Positions 33,975 to 48,200 of a DNA stretch of 64,000 bases are shown in pieces. The notes beneath the pieces were generated by a model. It worked only from the letters and a program-made list of their open reading frames with translations. It searched no databases and had not been told where the DNA came from. A program made the translations under genes and the position numbers. The DNA is taken from the NCBI RefSeq assembly GCF_029784165.1, contig NC_073696.1, forward strand, positions 243,954,892 through 244,018,891, written 5' to 3'. The stretch comes from Wyeomyia smithii (taxonomy: Eukaryota; Arthropoda; Insecta; Diptera; Culicidae). Every line of letters begins with the position of its first letter. Positions within the stretch are counted from its first letter, which is position 1.

Positions 33975-34600
33975 GGTTGTTCAGCTATTCACGGATGTCT
34001 AATTTTTATATATCAACTAAAAAGTGTAATTTTCTGAGCAAAACGTGATTTAAAAAAAAATTATCATTGTCCTTCGATTTTTAAATGATTAAAAAAACAC
34101 TCTAAATCGCTAAATGACAGTTTACCCACATACATAAGACATACGTAACACTCAGGAAGAAATCTTACAAAAAAGTTGGTACAAAATGAACTACTCGAAA
34201 GTACCAACCCCTGTAAAAAAAACCTCTGTTTGAGTTGTTTTTGAAGGCAGTGTACCTGCGCAGCCCTGCATTTGTCTCGTTCCTACTCGAAAAATGCTGC
34301 ATTGATTTTGTAAATAACTTTTTGACAGTTCCTTATGGGATTTTCTTTGGGGCTCGATAAGGCCGAGAAAAAGATAAATTCATTTGGTTCATTATATATC
34401 GAGCAGTTTGACAGGGCGAGGTACGGAGTACTATGGGGCAACGTGTACCAGAAAAAAAACGCCAGTGTTACGTATGTCTTATGTATGTGGTTTACCCATA
34501 TACCAACTGTCATTGTAGCGATTTCGAGCACATTTCGAGCAGTTTTAATTCGTGATTTAAAAATTGAAGAACGATAGAAAATTTTTGAAAATCACTGCAG
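33975..34600. repeat. Foldback-family copy split by a MITE
   Basis: Left arm 33975-34126 and right arm 34497-34600 are inverted relatives (GAGCAAAACGTGATTTAAAA and CGTGATTTAAAAATTGAAGA respectively). The centre holds the MITE at 34127-34489. Confidence 0.6.
34127..34489. mobile_element. MITE of the 7-bp-duplication family (copy 5), intact
   Basis: 363 bp with both TIRs intact. GTTTACC flanks both sides (34120-34126 and 34490-34496). Confidence 0.9.
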
Positions 34601-34890
34601 CTAACTAGTTATACTATTCTGTTGACCTTTTTAAGGAAAGGTGGCGAGTGACCAATCAGAGGACGTAATTTTCGTTTAAACAAGGCTTGACAATTATCAA
34701 TAGTACAATAGTTTGCATAATTAATCAACAATTTTCTACATTTGGGTGGATGCGTGTATAATTTTCCAAACAATTGCTGCAAAAATGAAGGAAATCGGTT
34801 GAAAAAAACCGATTTATAAGCATTTAAAAATGGACATATTTCGTCCCCTTTTCATTAATAGTTTTCCTATTTACATCCCTATGTGGTAGG
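34601..34890 (-). repeat. Ancient, diverged copy of the large element's promoter module
   Basis: Read on the minus strand it follows the promoter module of copies A, B and D in order: CATAGGGATGT, AAATCGGTT, GATTTCCTTC, TTTTTGCAGCAAT, CTATTGTACTATTGA, GTCAAGCCTTGT and CCTCTGATTGGTC. It stops before a TATATAAG equivalent. Confidence 0.65.
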
Positions 34891-35335
34891 CTAAAGAAAA
34901 ACGTAGTTCTACGTCAAAAGAATTTGAATGAAGTGCCAAGTGTTTGGTTGTAAAAACTACTGTGGTTCCGGCCTGGGCATTGAAATTTATCGATTTCACA
35001 CTGTTATCGACAGTGGCTAAGAATATGCGTGGAATCTGAAAAATATATTCCAAATTTGACAATCTCACGGAATAGTCGAATATTCAGTGTAGGTATTTCT
35101 TTCCATTATTATGTTGTTTATTCAGTTGTTCGTTGTAACGTGAAATCAAGGTTTTCTTCACAAACAAACAACTTACCCTTGCTTTTGCATCAGGAATTGA
35201 GTTTTTTTGCCGAGTATTTTCCATTGTGTTCTTTTATTTTGTTTCGATTAAAGTCCGGAAAAGTGAGAAAAACAAGAAAAAAAAGTTTGACAGTAGAAGT
35301 ATGATGATATAAATATAGACGAAATTGGGTTGTAT

Positions 35336-35634
35336 CACATACATAAGACATACGTAACACTCAGGAAGAAATCTTCCATAAAAGTTGGTACAAAATGAAC
35401 TACTCGAAAGTACCAACCTCTGTCTCGTTCCCACTCGAAAAATGCAGCATTGATTTTGTAAACAACTTTTTGACAGTTTCGTAAGGGATTTTGTTGAGGG
35501 CTCGAGTAGAGCCGCTATGAAGAAAATTCATTCCGTTCATTTTCGTCGAGCAGTTCATACTGGTGTTGGTACCGGGTGATGTGGGGCAAAGAGTACCAAA
35601 AAAATCGCCAGTGTTACGTATGTCTAAGTATGTG
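35336..35634. mobile_element. MITE of the 7-bp-duplication family (copy 6), shorter subfamily
   Basis: 299 bp with GTTGTAT on both sides (35329-35335 and 35635-35641). It belongs to the same subfamily as copy 2 (GATGTGGGGCAAAGAGTAC). Confidence 0.9.
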
Positions 35635-35641
35635 GTTGTAT

Positions 35642-36220
35642 TGTTTTATATGTTGTTTGTAATCTGATTTTCAATGTAGTTTTTTTTTATTAAAAATATC
35701 AAATAAATAAATTTTTCTGGTTGAGTGGATTTTGCGTAGGGCAGACAAAAATAATGTTCAACCGGGGGTTTGTTTTATAGCAAAGAAGAACAGAAAGAAG
35801 CCACTTAGCCAATCTCTCTTAGAATTGATGCTTCCTGTAGAAATTTCATTCATGAATTGAGTTTTGTAACGTTTCGTAAAATGGTCCATTGCTTCCAGTT
35901 GCCGGGCACACCTTCACTCTTACACATGGACCCAATATCGGTATCAACTCCGACACATCTACTTTGATGCTTCACTCCCTGTTCGGTTGTCAATGATGAC
36001 AAGACTGATGAACTATGCACTTCTTTGCGTTGTACACAAAGCACCGCTATATGTTTACATGGTTTGGTAATTGCCGTTAAAAACACAAGCACGTGAAAGT
36101 GGCTAGCTGCTGGCTGGCAAGGTTGGCGAGCAGCAGTTGCCATAGTAACCATAATAATCAGTCGATCGGTGTTGATTAGGAAAAAAAAACTTTCTACTTC
36201 GATTGAAATAGTGAGTGAAA
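35642..36220. promoter_or_regulatory. Upstream region of DNAAF5
   Basis: Non-coding. It contains the probable promoter and 5' UTR of DNAAF5. A long antisense open frame (35850-36506) overlaps the first exon and is not supported. No core promoter motif can be placed with confidence. Confidence 0.3.
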
Positions 36221-39200
36221 ATGGATGAAAATGAGTGGAAAATGTTGGTTGTGACTTTCTGTAATAACGTGCAAAATCCCGAACGGATGGTCCGTCAACG
36301 TTCCCTGAAGGAGCTACTCGAGTTAATCCATCGGGAGCTGTTACCCTCGCAAGCTCCAGCAGTATTCGAAGGTGTATATCTCCACGTTTTACGATGCTAT
36401 GCAGATCGTTTCGAAATGATTCGAAACCTCGCGATAACCTTGATCGGGGAGCTGATGGACAAACTACCGACCAATGACTTTTATTTAAGTTATATCGTAC
36501 CAGCAATTGCCCGTCGCCTTGGTCAGTCGGAAATCATCGAAGAGAGTGAGGAAGTTCGATTGCTGCTGTTGGAACAATTGCAAGCTCTCGTCAGGAAGTA
36601 TGCAGATCCGGATGGTAGCAGTGGAGATCCGCTGCTGAAATCATATGATAATATAGTTGACATTCTTATCAAAACTCTGAGGGATCCATATCCTGCTGCC
36701 CAGAAGCAGAGTTGCGAGGTAATAAAACTGCTGGCCGATTCGACACCGAGTTTGCATTACCGAGCGGAAGCCCTGGTTGGTCCGGCTAGCAGCATTCTCA
36801 AACATCGACATTTCGCAAATCGTGTTGCCTCGATTGAAGCATTAGGCATTTTGGCACTGAACATTCATTCCAACGGGGATTGCGTAACGAAGATAATAGT
36901 TGACATTTCACCGTTGCTGATGGATAGCGTTCCGATAGTACGGATGGCATGTGGTCGAGTGGGCTGCATGATGCTGCTAAAGCTGCGAGATCGATATTCG
37001 TTGTTTCATAGGATCTTACCTTTAGTTTTAAATTGGTAAGAGTCAAATTATTCATATCTGCTAGGTTTGGATTCAATTTTCAATTTTATTTTAGTTTGAC
37101 GGATGACACTGCAGAAGTTCGCGAGGATGTTTTAGCCCGATGGAAAGAAGCAGGAGAATTATACTATAAAGAAAACGAAAGTGAACTTTCGAAAATGAAG
37201 TTAATTGATAAGATGCCTTCCAATTATCCAGAGGGGAAATATGAGAGACCTTCGCTTCCTTGTAGAGCAATTGTACAAAGAAGTCTTAGAATAGTCAATC
37301 TTGTTCTCTATGAAATGGAAGAATGGAAAGAGGACATAAGGTTGCACGCAACCAAACTACTAAAGTTAATAATCCTTCATGCTGAAAAAGCGTTCTCGAC
37401 TATGTTTATGGAAGTGAATCCCGTACTTTGTAAAGCTTGCATGGATATGGATAAGCAGGTGGCAGAAGAAGCTCTGGAGGTCGCCAGGTTGTGCGGAATT
37501 CTTCTAGACTACGATACATGGAGTAAGCATGCCCTCTCTGAATTTCAAAAGTTTCCTACTTTGGGTCATCTGAAATGTCTGAGTGCAATGTATCAGTCAT
37601 CTGGAGTAGAAAGACTCAAAGATCTGCAAAAAAATGTACTTATTCTAACTGATCCGGAAATTTGCCATCAAACAAAACTTGTTTATCAATTGGAACTTCT
37701 CAACTTCTGTAATACACTATCTGAGGATTACCATCGTGTGTACACTGCCAACGAGATTGACGGCCTAGCGAATGAGGCAGACCGAAAACAGGCGGAAAAA
37801 CTGTTATATACAATTGTGATAAAAGTGGCTGCATTTTCCTTCGAAGACGCAGAGCTGGCTCGAGAACGTGCCTTAGAAATCCTGTCCAAATTGCATTCCG
37901 GCGAAATCGAACAGCTGCACGATCGTCATTTGACGGATGTTTGCGACTCCTTGGAGAATTTGGAATCATCAAATTCTGATGCTGCCGAAAGTATTATGCT
38001 GCTGGCTGGACTGCTGTCTGTGTGTGGCTTCCGACTGGCATATCACGGCGCTCTCAAGACGGCCCTCGCAACTGCACTCAAGCACGCGATTCCGCAAGGG
38101 AAAATCAAACTTTTCAGTTCGATATCTATCGTGAGTGAAATGCTTCCTGTCTTTTATTCACTGTTTCCCGCAAAACACGTTCGTTGAGTCACGAGTGATG
38201 CGATATCAATCGCGCGGGCATGTTCTCTTGTAAGATAAAACAAAAAGATAAATTGTGCTCTTTTTTCGTTCTTCTTCCCTTTGCATGTTGACTGGTAACC
38301 ACTGGGACTGGGATTGGCAGGCGATGCTTCGGTGGAATAAAACAATGATGGCTTCCGTTGAGGAGCAGAAGCTGCTGTTGCAAGGTTTTACTGAAGGTCG
38401 GTTTCACGGAAATATGGAATCAAAATGTTCCTACATTTTGTGGTATTCTTTTTTCTTGTCAGATATTATTGCACCGCATTTGGTGTGGGCCGCCGGAAGA
38501 AGTGCAGAGTCTATTCGTTCGATGGCAACAGCTTGCCTATGTTCTATATCACAGGGCGCCGATAGTTCGATTGTGAGTACACTTTTCTAATGAATTATTT
38601 ATTTGCTGCTGTAGGAATCGAGTTAGTTAGGTAAGATCACATGTAGAAATTGTAAAAGAAATTTCATAACTTTGTCTGGTCCACGTTGCTGTTTGAGAGC
38701 GAACAATTGTTTTTGTTTAATTTTGTGTTTTAACATCTCTGAAATTGTTAGAAATGTTAATATTTGTGTCATTTTCAACAATTTTTAACGTTTTCAACAT
38801 TCTTCGCGTTTTAAATCTTTCAACCGTTTTCCTAGAACCAACTTTACTATGTTTACACGCAGGAAAAAAATTAAAATTCCTGACCTATGTCTCAGTGGAA
38901 CAAAATTAGAACTTTCTCAAGAAGTCGACTAATAACTTTAGACAGCAAATTAAATTGGAGTTCACATATGGCAAAAGTTATAAGTTAGGCTACAAGTGGA
39001 TCAGTAAAAAAACTATGGTAACGGTGGGATTGAAGCCAAAATGATCTATTGGGTCTATATAATGTCTCGTATGTTCAGAAGGAGCTGGAAAAGTTGCAAA
39101 GACTTGCAACAATTTTCATTGCGGGAGCAATTCGAAGTACCCACCCCTTCAAAGTCATTAGTTGCTATGTGAAGCTTACTTCCATTGCATTTTTTTACAA

Positions 39201-42200
39201 TTGGAAGCGGAAAAACGCACTAAGGCTACAAAGAACAAAACAATTTTTTGAAGGAGACCTTAGAGGACACCGTTTAACAATTTTAAAACTATACTTAACA
39301 ACTTCAAAATCAATAAGCTGTTAACTCAAGAAGACTGGATGGACAGGTAGTACAACTTCAAACGACTATTCCAAGTGGCTGAGCCAAGTCGCACTGAATG
39401 GAAATCAGAAAGGGCCTAGCATCCAACCAGGCTCAATAGTTTTCTACACGGATGGCTCCAGGTAAACAACAGGGTGGTGAGTCACCACTGGTGACAGACC
39501 CTGGAGTCAATCTATCAATACCGATGGGAGTGTGACCAACGGTATTATAAGCGAAGATACAAGCAATTATAGAACGCGCTACAATTTGTTCGCGACGCAA
39601 CTATGGACATGCAAATATAAGCATTTTTTCGGATAGTCAAGCTGCACTAAAAGCACTGAAATCCGTTTCCTGTTCTCCGATTTTGCTTTGGTATTGCATT
39701 TAACTGCAGCAGGTGGCTAGAAATAGTGAAGTGATCTTATTCTGGGTACGCGGGCAATGCTTAAAAATAATTAATTTTTAATTTTTTTCCAAAAAATAAA
39801 CAGTTATTTTTTTGAGTGTATATTTTTTTGGAAAGACAAAATTATTTTCTACAACTTTGCCCAAGACGTCACACCGATCAAACAACTCGTTTTGGCCCTA
39901 AACATATTTGTAATCATCAATACCTTCCCAAAATAGCATTTTTCAATAGCTTTAAAAAAATGTGTCGTGTTCAAAAAAATTAAACCAATAGCACAAAATG
40001 GCATCTTTTGCCTATAGAAACGTCTATGCAAAGTTTCAGCCAAATCAAAGTGTCAATTTAAAAAATATATTGAAACTGGGACATTTTTTGTGGAACTGCT
40101 CTGTTTCATCATCTAACCGACCAAATTGACCAAATTGAAAACATAACCTGAAAGGTTTTTCTATAAGTGACCTAAAAAAAAAGCTTCTGTTACGTTTCTG
40201 TTTTGTACTCGGAAAATGCTTTAAGTCTTATTTCAAAAGCATGGTCCGAAGATGTTACGCCGAACACCATTGGAAACTACTTCCGAATGGTAATGAGCGA
40301 CCTTCTGGGAAAAAATCGATTCGCCTCAATCGATTAATCGAGATCCAAAAAAAAAAATAGTTCGCAAAAAAATCGAGCTTGAAAAATCGATTTAACAAAA
40401 AATCGATTTTTGTTCGGCACAAACTTTTTAAGCCGTTTCTTTGCTATATTTATGGAGATTTTGTTTGGTTGCGTTTGCGTTCCCCTTTATAAAACCTCCT
40501 CTCCTTATTTGTAAAAACCTCAGACAGCCAGTTTTCGCAAGCCTCTTTTGAGGCCAACTTAGTATCACCAAGAGCGTTTTGCATGGACCGGAAGAGATGG
40601 TAATGACTCGATGCCAGGTCCGGACTATACGGTGGGTACGGTATGACATCCCACCGAGCTCCCGTAGCTTCTGGCGGGTCATCGAAGATGTGTGAGGCCG
40701 AGCGTTGTCCTGGTGGGAAACAACACCATTCCTTTTGACCAATTCTGGCCGCTTATGGTCAATCGCCTGCTTCAAACGGTCGAGCTGCTCACAATAGAGG
40801 ACTTAATTAAGGGTCTGGCCATAGTTGAGCAGCTCATAGCGAATGATTCCCTTCCAACCCCACAAAACAATAGCAAAATCTTCCTGGCCGTCATTCCGGA
40901 TTTGTCAATCCGGTTTATTGGTCTATACCCAGTTCCTGGCCAATCGAGCGAATGCTCACATGCCGGTCTACTTGGATGATTTCCACGATTGTATGGATTT
41001 CTATGACGATTGGCCTACCAGTACGTTATCTTCGACAGCCACTACACCAGAACGAAATCAATCAAACCAACGCTGTGCTGTGCGAATGGTTACAATATAG
41101 GGCCCATAAACTTCACAAATTTTTTTGGCCGCCTTCTTTGCATTTTTACCTCTCAGTTAGTAACAACGTAAAACATGACGAATTTTTTACTTGGTGGACT
41201 CCATCTTTGGCGCGCTATAACTTGAGACTGCGACGTACGATTACAACACTGTTGAAACGTCACTTGTAGCACAGATTGTCGTCCCTAAATAACCGTATAG
41301 TATGACCCGACGCGATAAGTATAACACAAGATATGTTTAAGTGTTGCCATCTATTGACAAAATACGACATTTCTTTATCCCCAACCCAATACTAACGATA
41401 CGGCTTTTTTAGTTTCTAGCCATCTTCTTTTACCGCGTGCACCCTTCTGGCGGTTTTTTTATCGGTGAGTGAGCCAACTTCAACAAGACAAATAGATATA
41501 GAAAGAAGTTTAATTTCTACTAAATTGTACTCAATTAAATATTTTTTAGAAGGTTGCCTTTTCGCGTATTAAAGAAAATTCGCTGTATTAGAATGAAAGG
41601 TATTTACAATGGTCCAGAAACCAAATTTAGGGGGAAATTTAGGTCTAGAGCTCTATAGTAACATTTTAGAGAAAAACTTTCTTCTACAAAGTTGTTACAT
41701 ATGATAAAGCGCTTATTGAAAAATTATCAAAAATTAGGGTAACCAACATTTTCGATGCAATCAAGTATCTAACTTTTTTATCTTCGTAGATAGAAGAAAA
41801 ATTTGTTCTACAATATTATAGCTCCATTAATTTTAAGTAACTTTGTAAAACAAAGTTTTTCTCTATCTTTGAAAACAACCGATTTATATTGAAAAAAAAA
41901 ACACATTGTGCACTCTAACTTTTTTAGTTCAAGTTTGATCTCAAAACTGTCTTTGAACGACTTTTAGAGCTTTTCAAGAGAAACAATTTGCAATGCTGAC
42001 ATTGTAAACATCTCAATTTTACTCAAAGTTATTGATATTTTTCATCAAAAAACATGCGTTTTTCATTTGTATGTCATTTTTTTTGGGGCAAACATAAAAA
42101 AAAATCTCTTGGTCTCATTTTGAAGGGCATATTTGACTCTATAAATGGAGGAATTTTTAAAAATATGTTATTTTTTAAATTTGAATAAATTCAATTAAAA

Positions 42201-45200
42201 AAAAAGACAAAAATTTCAATAATTTTATACATTATGCATATAAAACACCCAGATTTATTTTTTGGTATTTTTTCTCATAACTAGGAATAATTGCCTTGAA
42301 TTTGATCCAAAAAGATTGAAAACCGATCAACTGGTTCAAAAGTTATGAATTTATTAAAAGTAAATTACATCGAACACAGTCGTTTTTTTATGGTTACCCT
42401 ATTTCGAAGTTGGTCACGCAAAGTGCTTCAATTGTGCTCAGAATCGCAGGGATGCATCTGTGTTGAAAATAATCAAAACCGTATTGTTTCGTTGGGTTGT
42501 TAAGGGGACTAGCTCCGGAATAGGGTGACCATAAAAAACGGCTATATTCGATGTATTTTATTTCAAAAAATTCATAACTTTTGAACCAGTTGATCAATTT
42601 TTGATCTTTTCGAATCAAATTAAAGATGATTACTTCTAAGAAAAGTAAGAAAAAATACCGTGCGTGCTTTTCTATACGTAATATATAAAATTATTGAAAT
42701 TTGTGTCATGTTTTTAAATTGAATTTACTCAAATTTAAAATTTAAATATATTTTCAAAAATTTCTTCATTTATAGAGTCAAGTACGCCCTAGAGATTTAT
42801 AGAGTCAAGTATGCCCTAGAGGTAAGACCAAGAGATATTTTTTATGTTTGCCCCAAAAAGAATGACAAACAAATGAAAAACGCATGTTTTTTTATGGAAA
42901 ACATTAATAACTTTGAATGGAATTGAGATATTCACGATATCAGAATTGCAAATTGTTTCTCTTAAAAAGCTCTCAAAGTGGTTCAAAGACAGTTTTAAGG
43001 TGAAACTTGAAATAAAGAAGTTAGAGTGCAAAATGTGTTTTGAAGTAGAATACTTCTCTCAGGAAGTTCGGCTACATAGGGATGTGAAATGAAAATCTAA
43101 AACCGAAAAAAGTGAAAATATGTCCAATTTCAAATGCTAATAAATCGGTTAGTATTCGATGGATTTCCTTCGTTCTTGCAGCAATAGATTGGGAAATCTT
43201 CTAAGATTCTTCCCAAAATAAGATAATTGTAATTTTATTATTCATACTTAAAATATTCAAGCCTTGTCAAAACGAAAAATTCGACCTCTGATTGGTCGTT
43301 ATATGCTTGCTTCCCAAGCACGGTCGACAGGATCATATACCTTGCAATTGAAAACATGCTATTTGGCCTATATAAGAGCCTGTTTCAGCCGGAGCCGCTC
43401 ATAATAGTTCTAGACAGCGACAACAGCAGTCGTCCTTCCTTTGCAGCAGCACTAGCCCTGTGGTTGGTCACCACGTCTCAGGAGCAGCGCGGTTTTTCTC
43501 AGCGTGTGTCGCCAGACAGCCATTATTCCCCCCGTGTTGGGGCAGCATGAAGATTGCCATCAGGAAATCCAATTTTGGGAATCAAAATGCCTTTTTGAAG
43601 GCAAATAAACAAGTCATTGGAAGTTAATAATTTTTGTCAACGCAAGCAAGTATTCTGTGTTGCATCCTAGCAATTTAAATTTGTCGCACCCGTCTAATTT
43701 ACTGAATGTGAAATAGCTTCCACAGTGCATGTTGTCCGTGTATCTTAATTCCCCCAATGTTAGGGCAGCTCAAAGGTTGTAATTAGCAACCGATTTTGAA
43801 CCGCAACATGCTTTTTTGAAGGCAAATAAAAAAATAATTGAAGGTTAATAATTTTCTGGCATCAACACAAGCAGACATTCTGTGCGGGATGCAATCAAAT
43901 TCTGTTGTAGTTGTCTAATTTTCACTTTATTTAGTAAACCCCCCACTGTAGGGGCAGCGCAAAGGCTGCGATCAGCATAACCGACATTGAATAATAAACT
44001 GCCTTGTTAGTACGCATTCACAAAAGCAGTTAGTTCGACTATGCAGAGCTAATATGAAGTCGATTCAATCAATCAGCATAAACAGAATTTCGTCGTTTCC
44101 CAGCTGCCAAGTTGCAACATGATGCAACACGCAACAGCGAGCAAACGAAATCGCTTGATGTTACAAACCGCAATAAGATACGGGTTAAAACCGTTGCGTG
44201 TGTGAGAGCACCATCGGTGTTTATTCGCTGGATACACTATCTACTGTCTACTGAACGCAGTAATCTGCTTACATGCGACATGGGGACGGGAACATTTTCT
44301 TCAACCAAGCTGCGCAACACGACACAAAACATGTTAATTTGTTGCTTCAATGAGAGTGCTATCGGTCCGGCTCGACAGAATGTTCACAAGAAATCATTTT
44401 TGTGCATCCGTGCTACGAAACTGAGGAAAAACTTTAGAAACTGAAAAAAGAGGTGGAGCTTATCAAATGATCGCTCTGAACCAGAATGAAGTCACACATA
44501 TTTTTCAAGTTATATCATTCCACCACGTACGTAAAATAATTCATTCCTATTTTCATCCCTATATAAGAGCTTGTTTTAGTCGAAGCCGCTCATAGTAGTT
44601 CTGAACAGCGACGACAGCAGTCCTCCCTTAGCAGCAGCGCGAGCGAGCGGTGGGTACCATCGATAGCGGATAGCGGCCACAACTGTGGCGTGGCTGCGAA
44701 TAAGTGTAGCAGTTTCAGCGGATCTCACCATCGATAGCAGCACGGCCAGCAGATGCAGGTACAGCGGATACCAATGGCGGCCACAACTGTGGCATGGCTA
44801 CGGAGAGCGTTGCAGGTGCTCAGCAGTGGGCCAGCGTATAGCGGCCTCAACTGTGGCATGGCTATGCATGGCGTCGCTGTTGCAGCGGGTATATCAGCAT
44901 CGATAGTAGCAGGGTCAGCTAATGCAACGACACTCCCTTCACTAAAATGCTGTTTCAGTGTGGTAGCGGGAAGCATCAGCAGCAGGCTTGCATGAAGTGA
45001 ATACATCAGCCAGCAACTTTCTCTAAGGTCTCTGCCATAGTAGACGCGAAAAGCGGCGCGAACCGATTCGCTCGGCCGTAGGTTGATGTACAGCTCTACT
45101 GATGGCTGTACATTAACCTACAGCTGAGCGAATCGGTTCGCGTCGCTTTTCGCGTCTATTATGGCAGAGGCCTAATGGGAAAGTTGTATCAGTTTGTTCA

Positions 45201-48200
45201 GAAGAATATTATTGTCGGTAATATTACAGAGATGCGATTGCGTAAATCCGATTTTGAATTGAACAATTGTTCTTTTGAGAACAAATAACACACTTATTTG
45301 AAGAGTTAATAGCTTTTGGTACCAACAGCAGTATAGTGACAGCCTCAGCGGTAGATGCAGATGCAGCCGGTACTTCCCTGAGGCCGATGTAAAGCTAAAT
45401 GGGAGCAGCACGGCGAAACAGTTCGGGTTATGCTTAGACGCGCGTCTTTTTTCGTTGTTGATATTCCCCACATGAAACGACGCGCTTTCGTATGATAGCG
45501 GTGGTATTAGCGGTAGATGCATTTGCCAACACTTCCTCCAGTAAAGCCGTGTCTAGTTTTCAATGTGAATGAAAAGGGGGGATTTGTTAGTAGCTTAAGT
45601 ATTTATGATAAATATTAGTAAATAATGAGTATGTGTGTCCAATCACAAATGGTGACTTCTCAACACTGTTAGAAATTTGTAATTTTAATTGTTAGGATTT
45701 GTTTGCTTTCGCAATTAGGACTTATCATTCGTAGGGATTTAAACCTACTTGTCAGAAAATGGGAAGTAAACTTACAACTAACTTAATTGCTAACTTATTG
45801 GCTATAAAGAGAGCTTATCGTAGCAATTGAGGATTGCAACGATTTTTGTCGAAAATTGTTAATAATTTTATTTGACATAGCTTCTAATGGTTCAACACCA
45901 GTAAGTCTATGTAATTCGAGTGTACCAAACCAAGGAGGACGCTTCAAAATCATTTTCAGAATTTTATTCTGAATCCTTTGGAGCGTTTTCTTCCTTGTTG
46001 AACAGCAACTTGACCAGATCGGTACAGCATAAAGCATTGCTGGTCTAAAAATTTGTTTGTAAATCGAAAGTTTGTTCTTTAAACAAAGTTTAGAATTCCT
46101 GTTAATGAGAGGATATAAACATCTCGTATATTTGATGCACTTGGCTTGTATACTCTCAATGTGCTCTTTGAAAATAAGTTTTTTATCATAAATTAGTCCC
46201 AAGTACTTAACCTTGTCGGACCAACTTAAAATAACCCCATGCATCTTGACAACGTGATTATTGTTTGGCTTGAGGAAAGAAGCCCTAGGCTTATGCGGAA
46301 AAATTATCATTTGAGTTTTAGAAGCATTGGGAGAGATTTTCCACTTTTGCAAGTAGGAAGAAAAAATATCTAAACTTTTCTGCAATCGACTGCATATGAC
46401 ACGAAGACTTTTTCCTTTTACGGAAATGCTTGTGTCATCGCAGAACAATGACTTTGTGCATCCTGGAGGCAAATCAGGAAGATCTGAAGTGAATATGTTG
46501 TACAGGACTGGACCCAAGACTGAACCTTGAGGTACACCTGCTCTGACAGGAAATCTATCAGATTTTGAATTCTGATAGACAACCTGCAGAGTTCGATCAG
46601 TGAGATAATTTTTTAAAATTTTGATTAGGAAAATTGGAAAATTAAAAGTTTGCAATTTCGCAATCAAACCTTTATGCCAAACACTGTCGAATGCTTTTTC
46701 TATGTCTAAAAGAGCAGCTCCAGTGGAATAACCTTCAGATTTGTTAGCTCGTATCATATTAGTAACTCTGAGCAATTGATGAGTTGTGGAATGCCCATGG
46801 CGAAATCCAAACTGTTCATTTGCAAAAATTGAATTTTCGTTGATGTGTGACATCATTCTGTTAAGAATAATTCTCTCAAACAGTTTACTTATTGAAGAAA
46901 GCAAACTGATTGGTCGATAACTTGAAACTTCAGCTGGGTTCTTATCCGGTTTTAAAATGGGAGTAATTTTTGCATTTTTCCATAATTTGGGAAAATATGC
47001 AATTTTGAAGCAGCAATTGAAAATTTTCACTAAAAATTCCATTGTGCTCTCAGGGAGATGTTTGATTAGTATATTAAAGATTCCATCGTCACCAGGTGCT
47101 TTCATATTTTTGAAATTTTCAATAATTGATTTAATCTCATTCAAGTTAGTTTCAATTATTTCTGCAGGTAAAAAATTCTGGGAAGAAATTAAATCAAATT
47201 GACGTGTGACTTCATTTTCAATTGGACTCACAAAATTCAAATTTGAGTTATGAACACTCTCAAACTGCTGAGCAAGTCTTTGAGCCTTTTGTTCATTGGA
47301 TACAAGAAAACGTTCACCATCTTTTAAAACTGGAATAGGCTTTGAAGGTTTCTTAAGAATCTTCGACAGCTTCCAAAATGGTTTTGAATATGGTTTCAAT
47401 TTTTCAACTTTAGTCTCAAAATTTTGATTTCTCAGAAGAGTAAATCTATGTTTAATCTCTTTCTGTAAATCTTTATAAATAGTTTTAAAAACAGGGTCAC
47501 GAGAACGTTGATATTGACGTCTGCGGACATTTTTCAAACGAATTAGAAGTTGAAGATTTTCGTCAATTATTGGTGAATCAAATTTCATTTGAGCCTTTGG
47601 AACAGAATAATTCCTGGCATCAACAATTGCACATTTTAATGCTTCCAAAGCGGAATCAATATTCACTTCGTTTTGCAAATCAAGCTCATTATTGAAATTT
47701 CTCTCAATATGAGTTTTGTATCTTTCCCAATTAGCCTTGTTATAATTAAAAACAGAGCTCATAGGGTTTAAAACTGATTCATGTGATAAAGAAAAAGTTA
47801 TTGGAAGATGGTCAGAATCAAAGTCAGCATGTGTGATCAAATCACTACATACATGACTTTGATCTGTTAGCACCAAATCAATTGTTGAAGGGTTTCTTAC
47901 AGAAGAAAAGCATGTAGGACTATTCGGAGACAAAATAGAATAGTATCCTGAAGAACAATCATTGAATAAAATTTTGCCATTGGAATTACTTTGAGAATTA
48001 TTCCATGAACGATGTTTAGCGTTAAAATCGCCGATTATGAAAAATTTCGAACGATTTCTGGTGAGTTTTTGTAGATCACCTTTAAAATAATTTTTGAGCT
48101 CGCGTGTGCATTGAAATGGTAAATATGCTGCGGCAATAAATAAAATCCCAAGTTCAGTTTGAACTTCAATTCCCAAAGTTTCAATAACTTTTGTTTCAAG

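Noticed and set aside
35850..36506. 218-aa antisense frame over DNAAF5 exon 1
   Set aside because: Half of it is the shadow of the DNAAF5 coding sequence; no family features.
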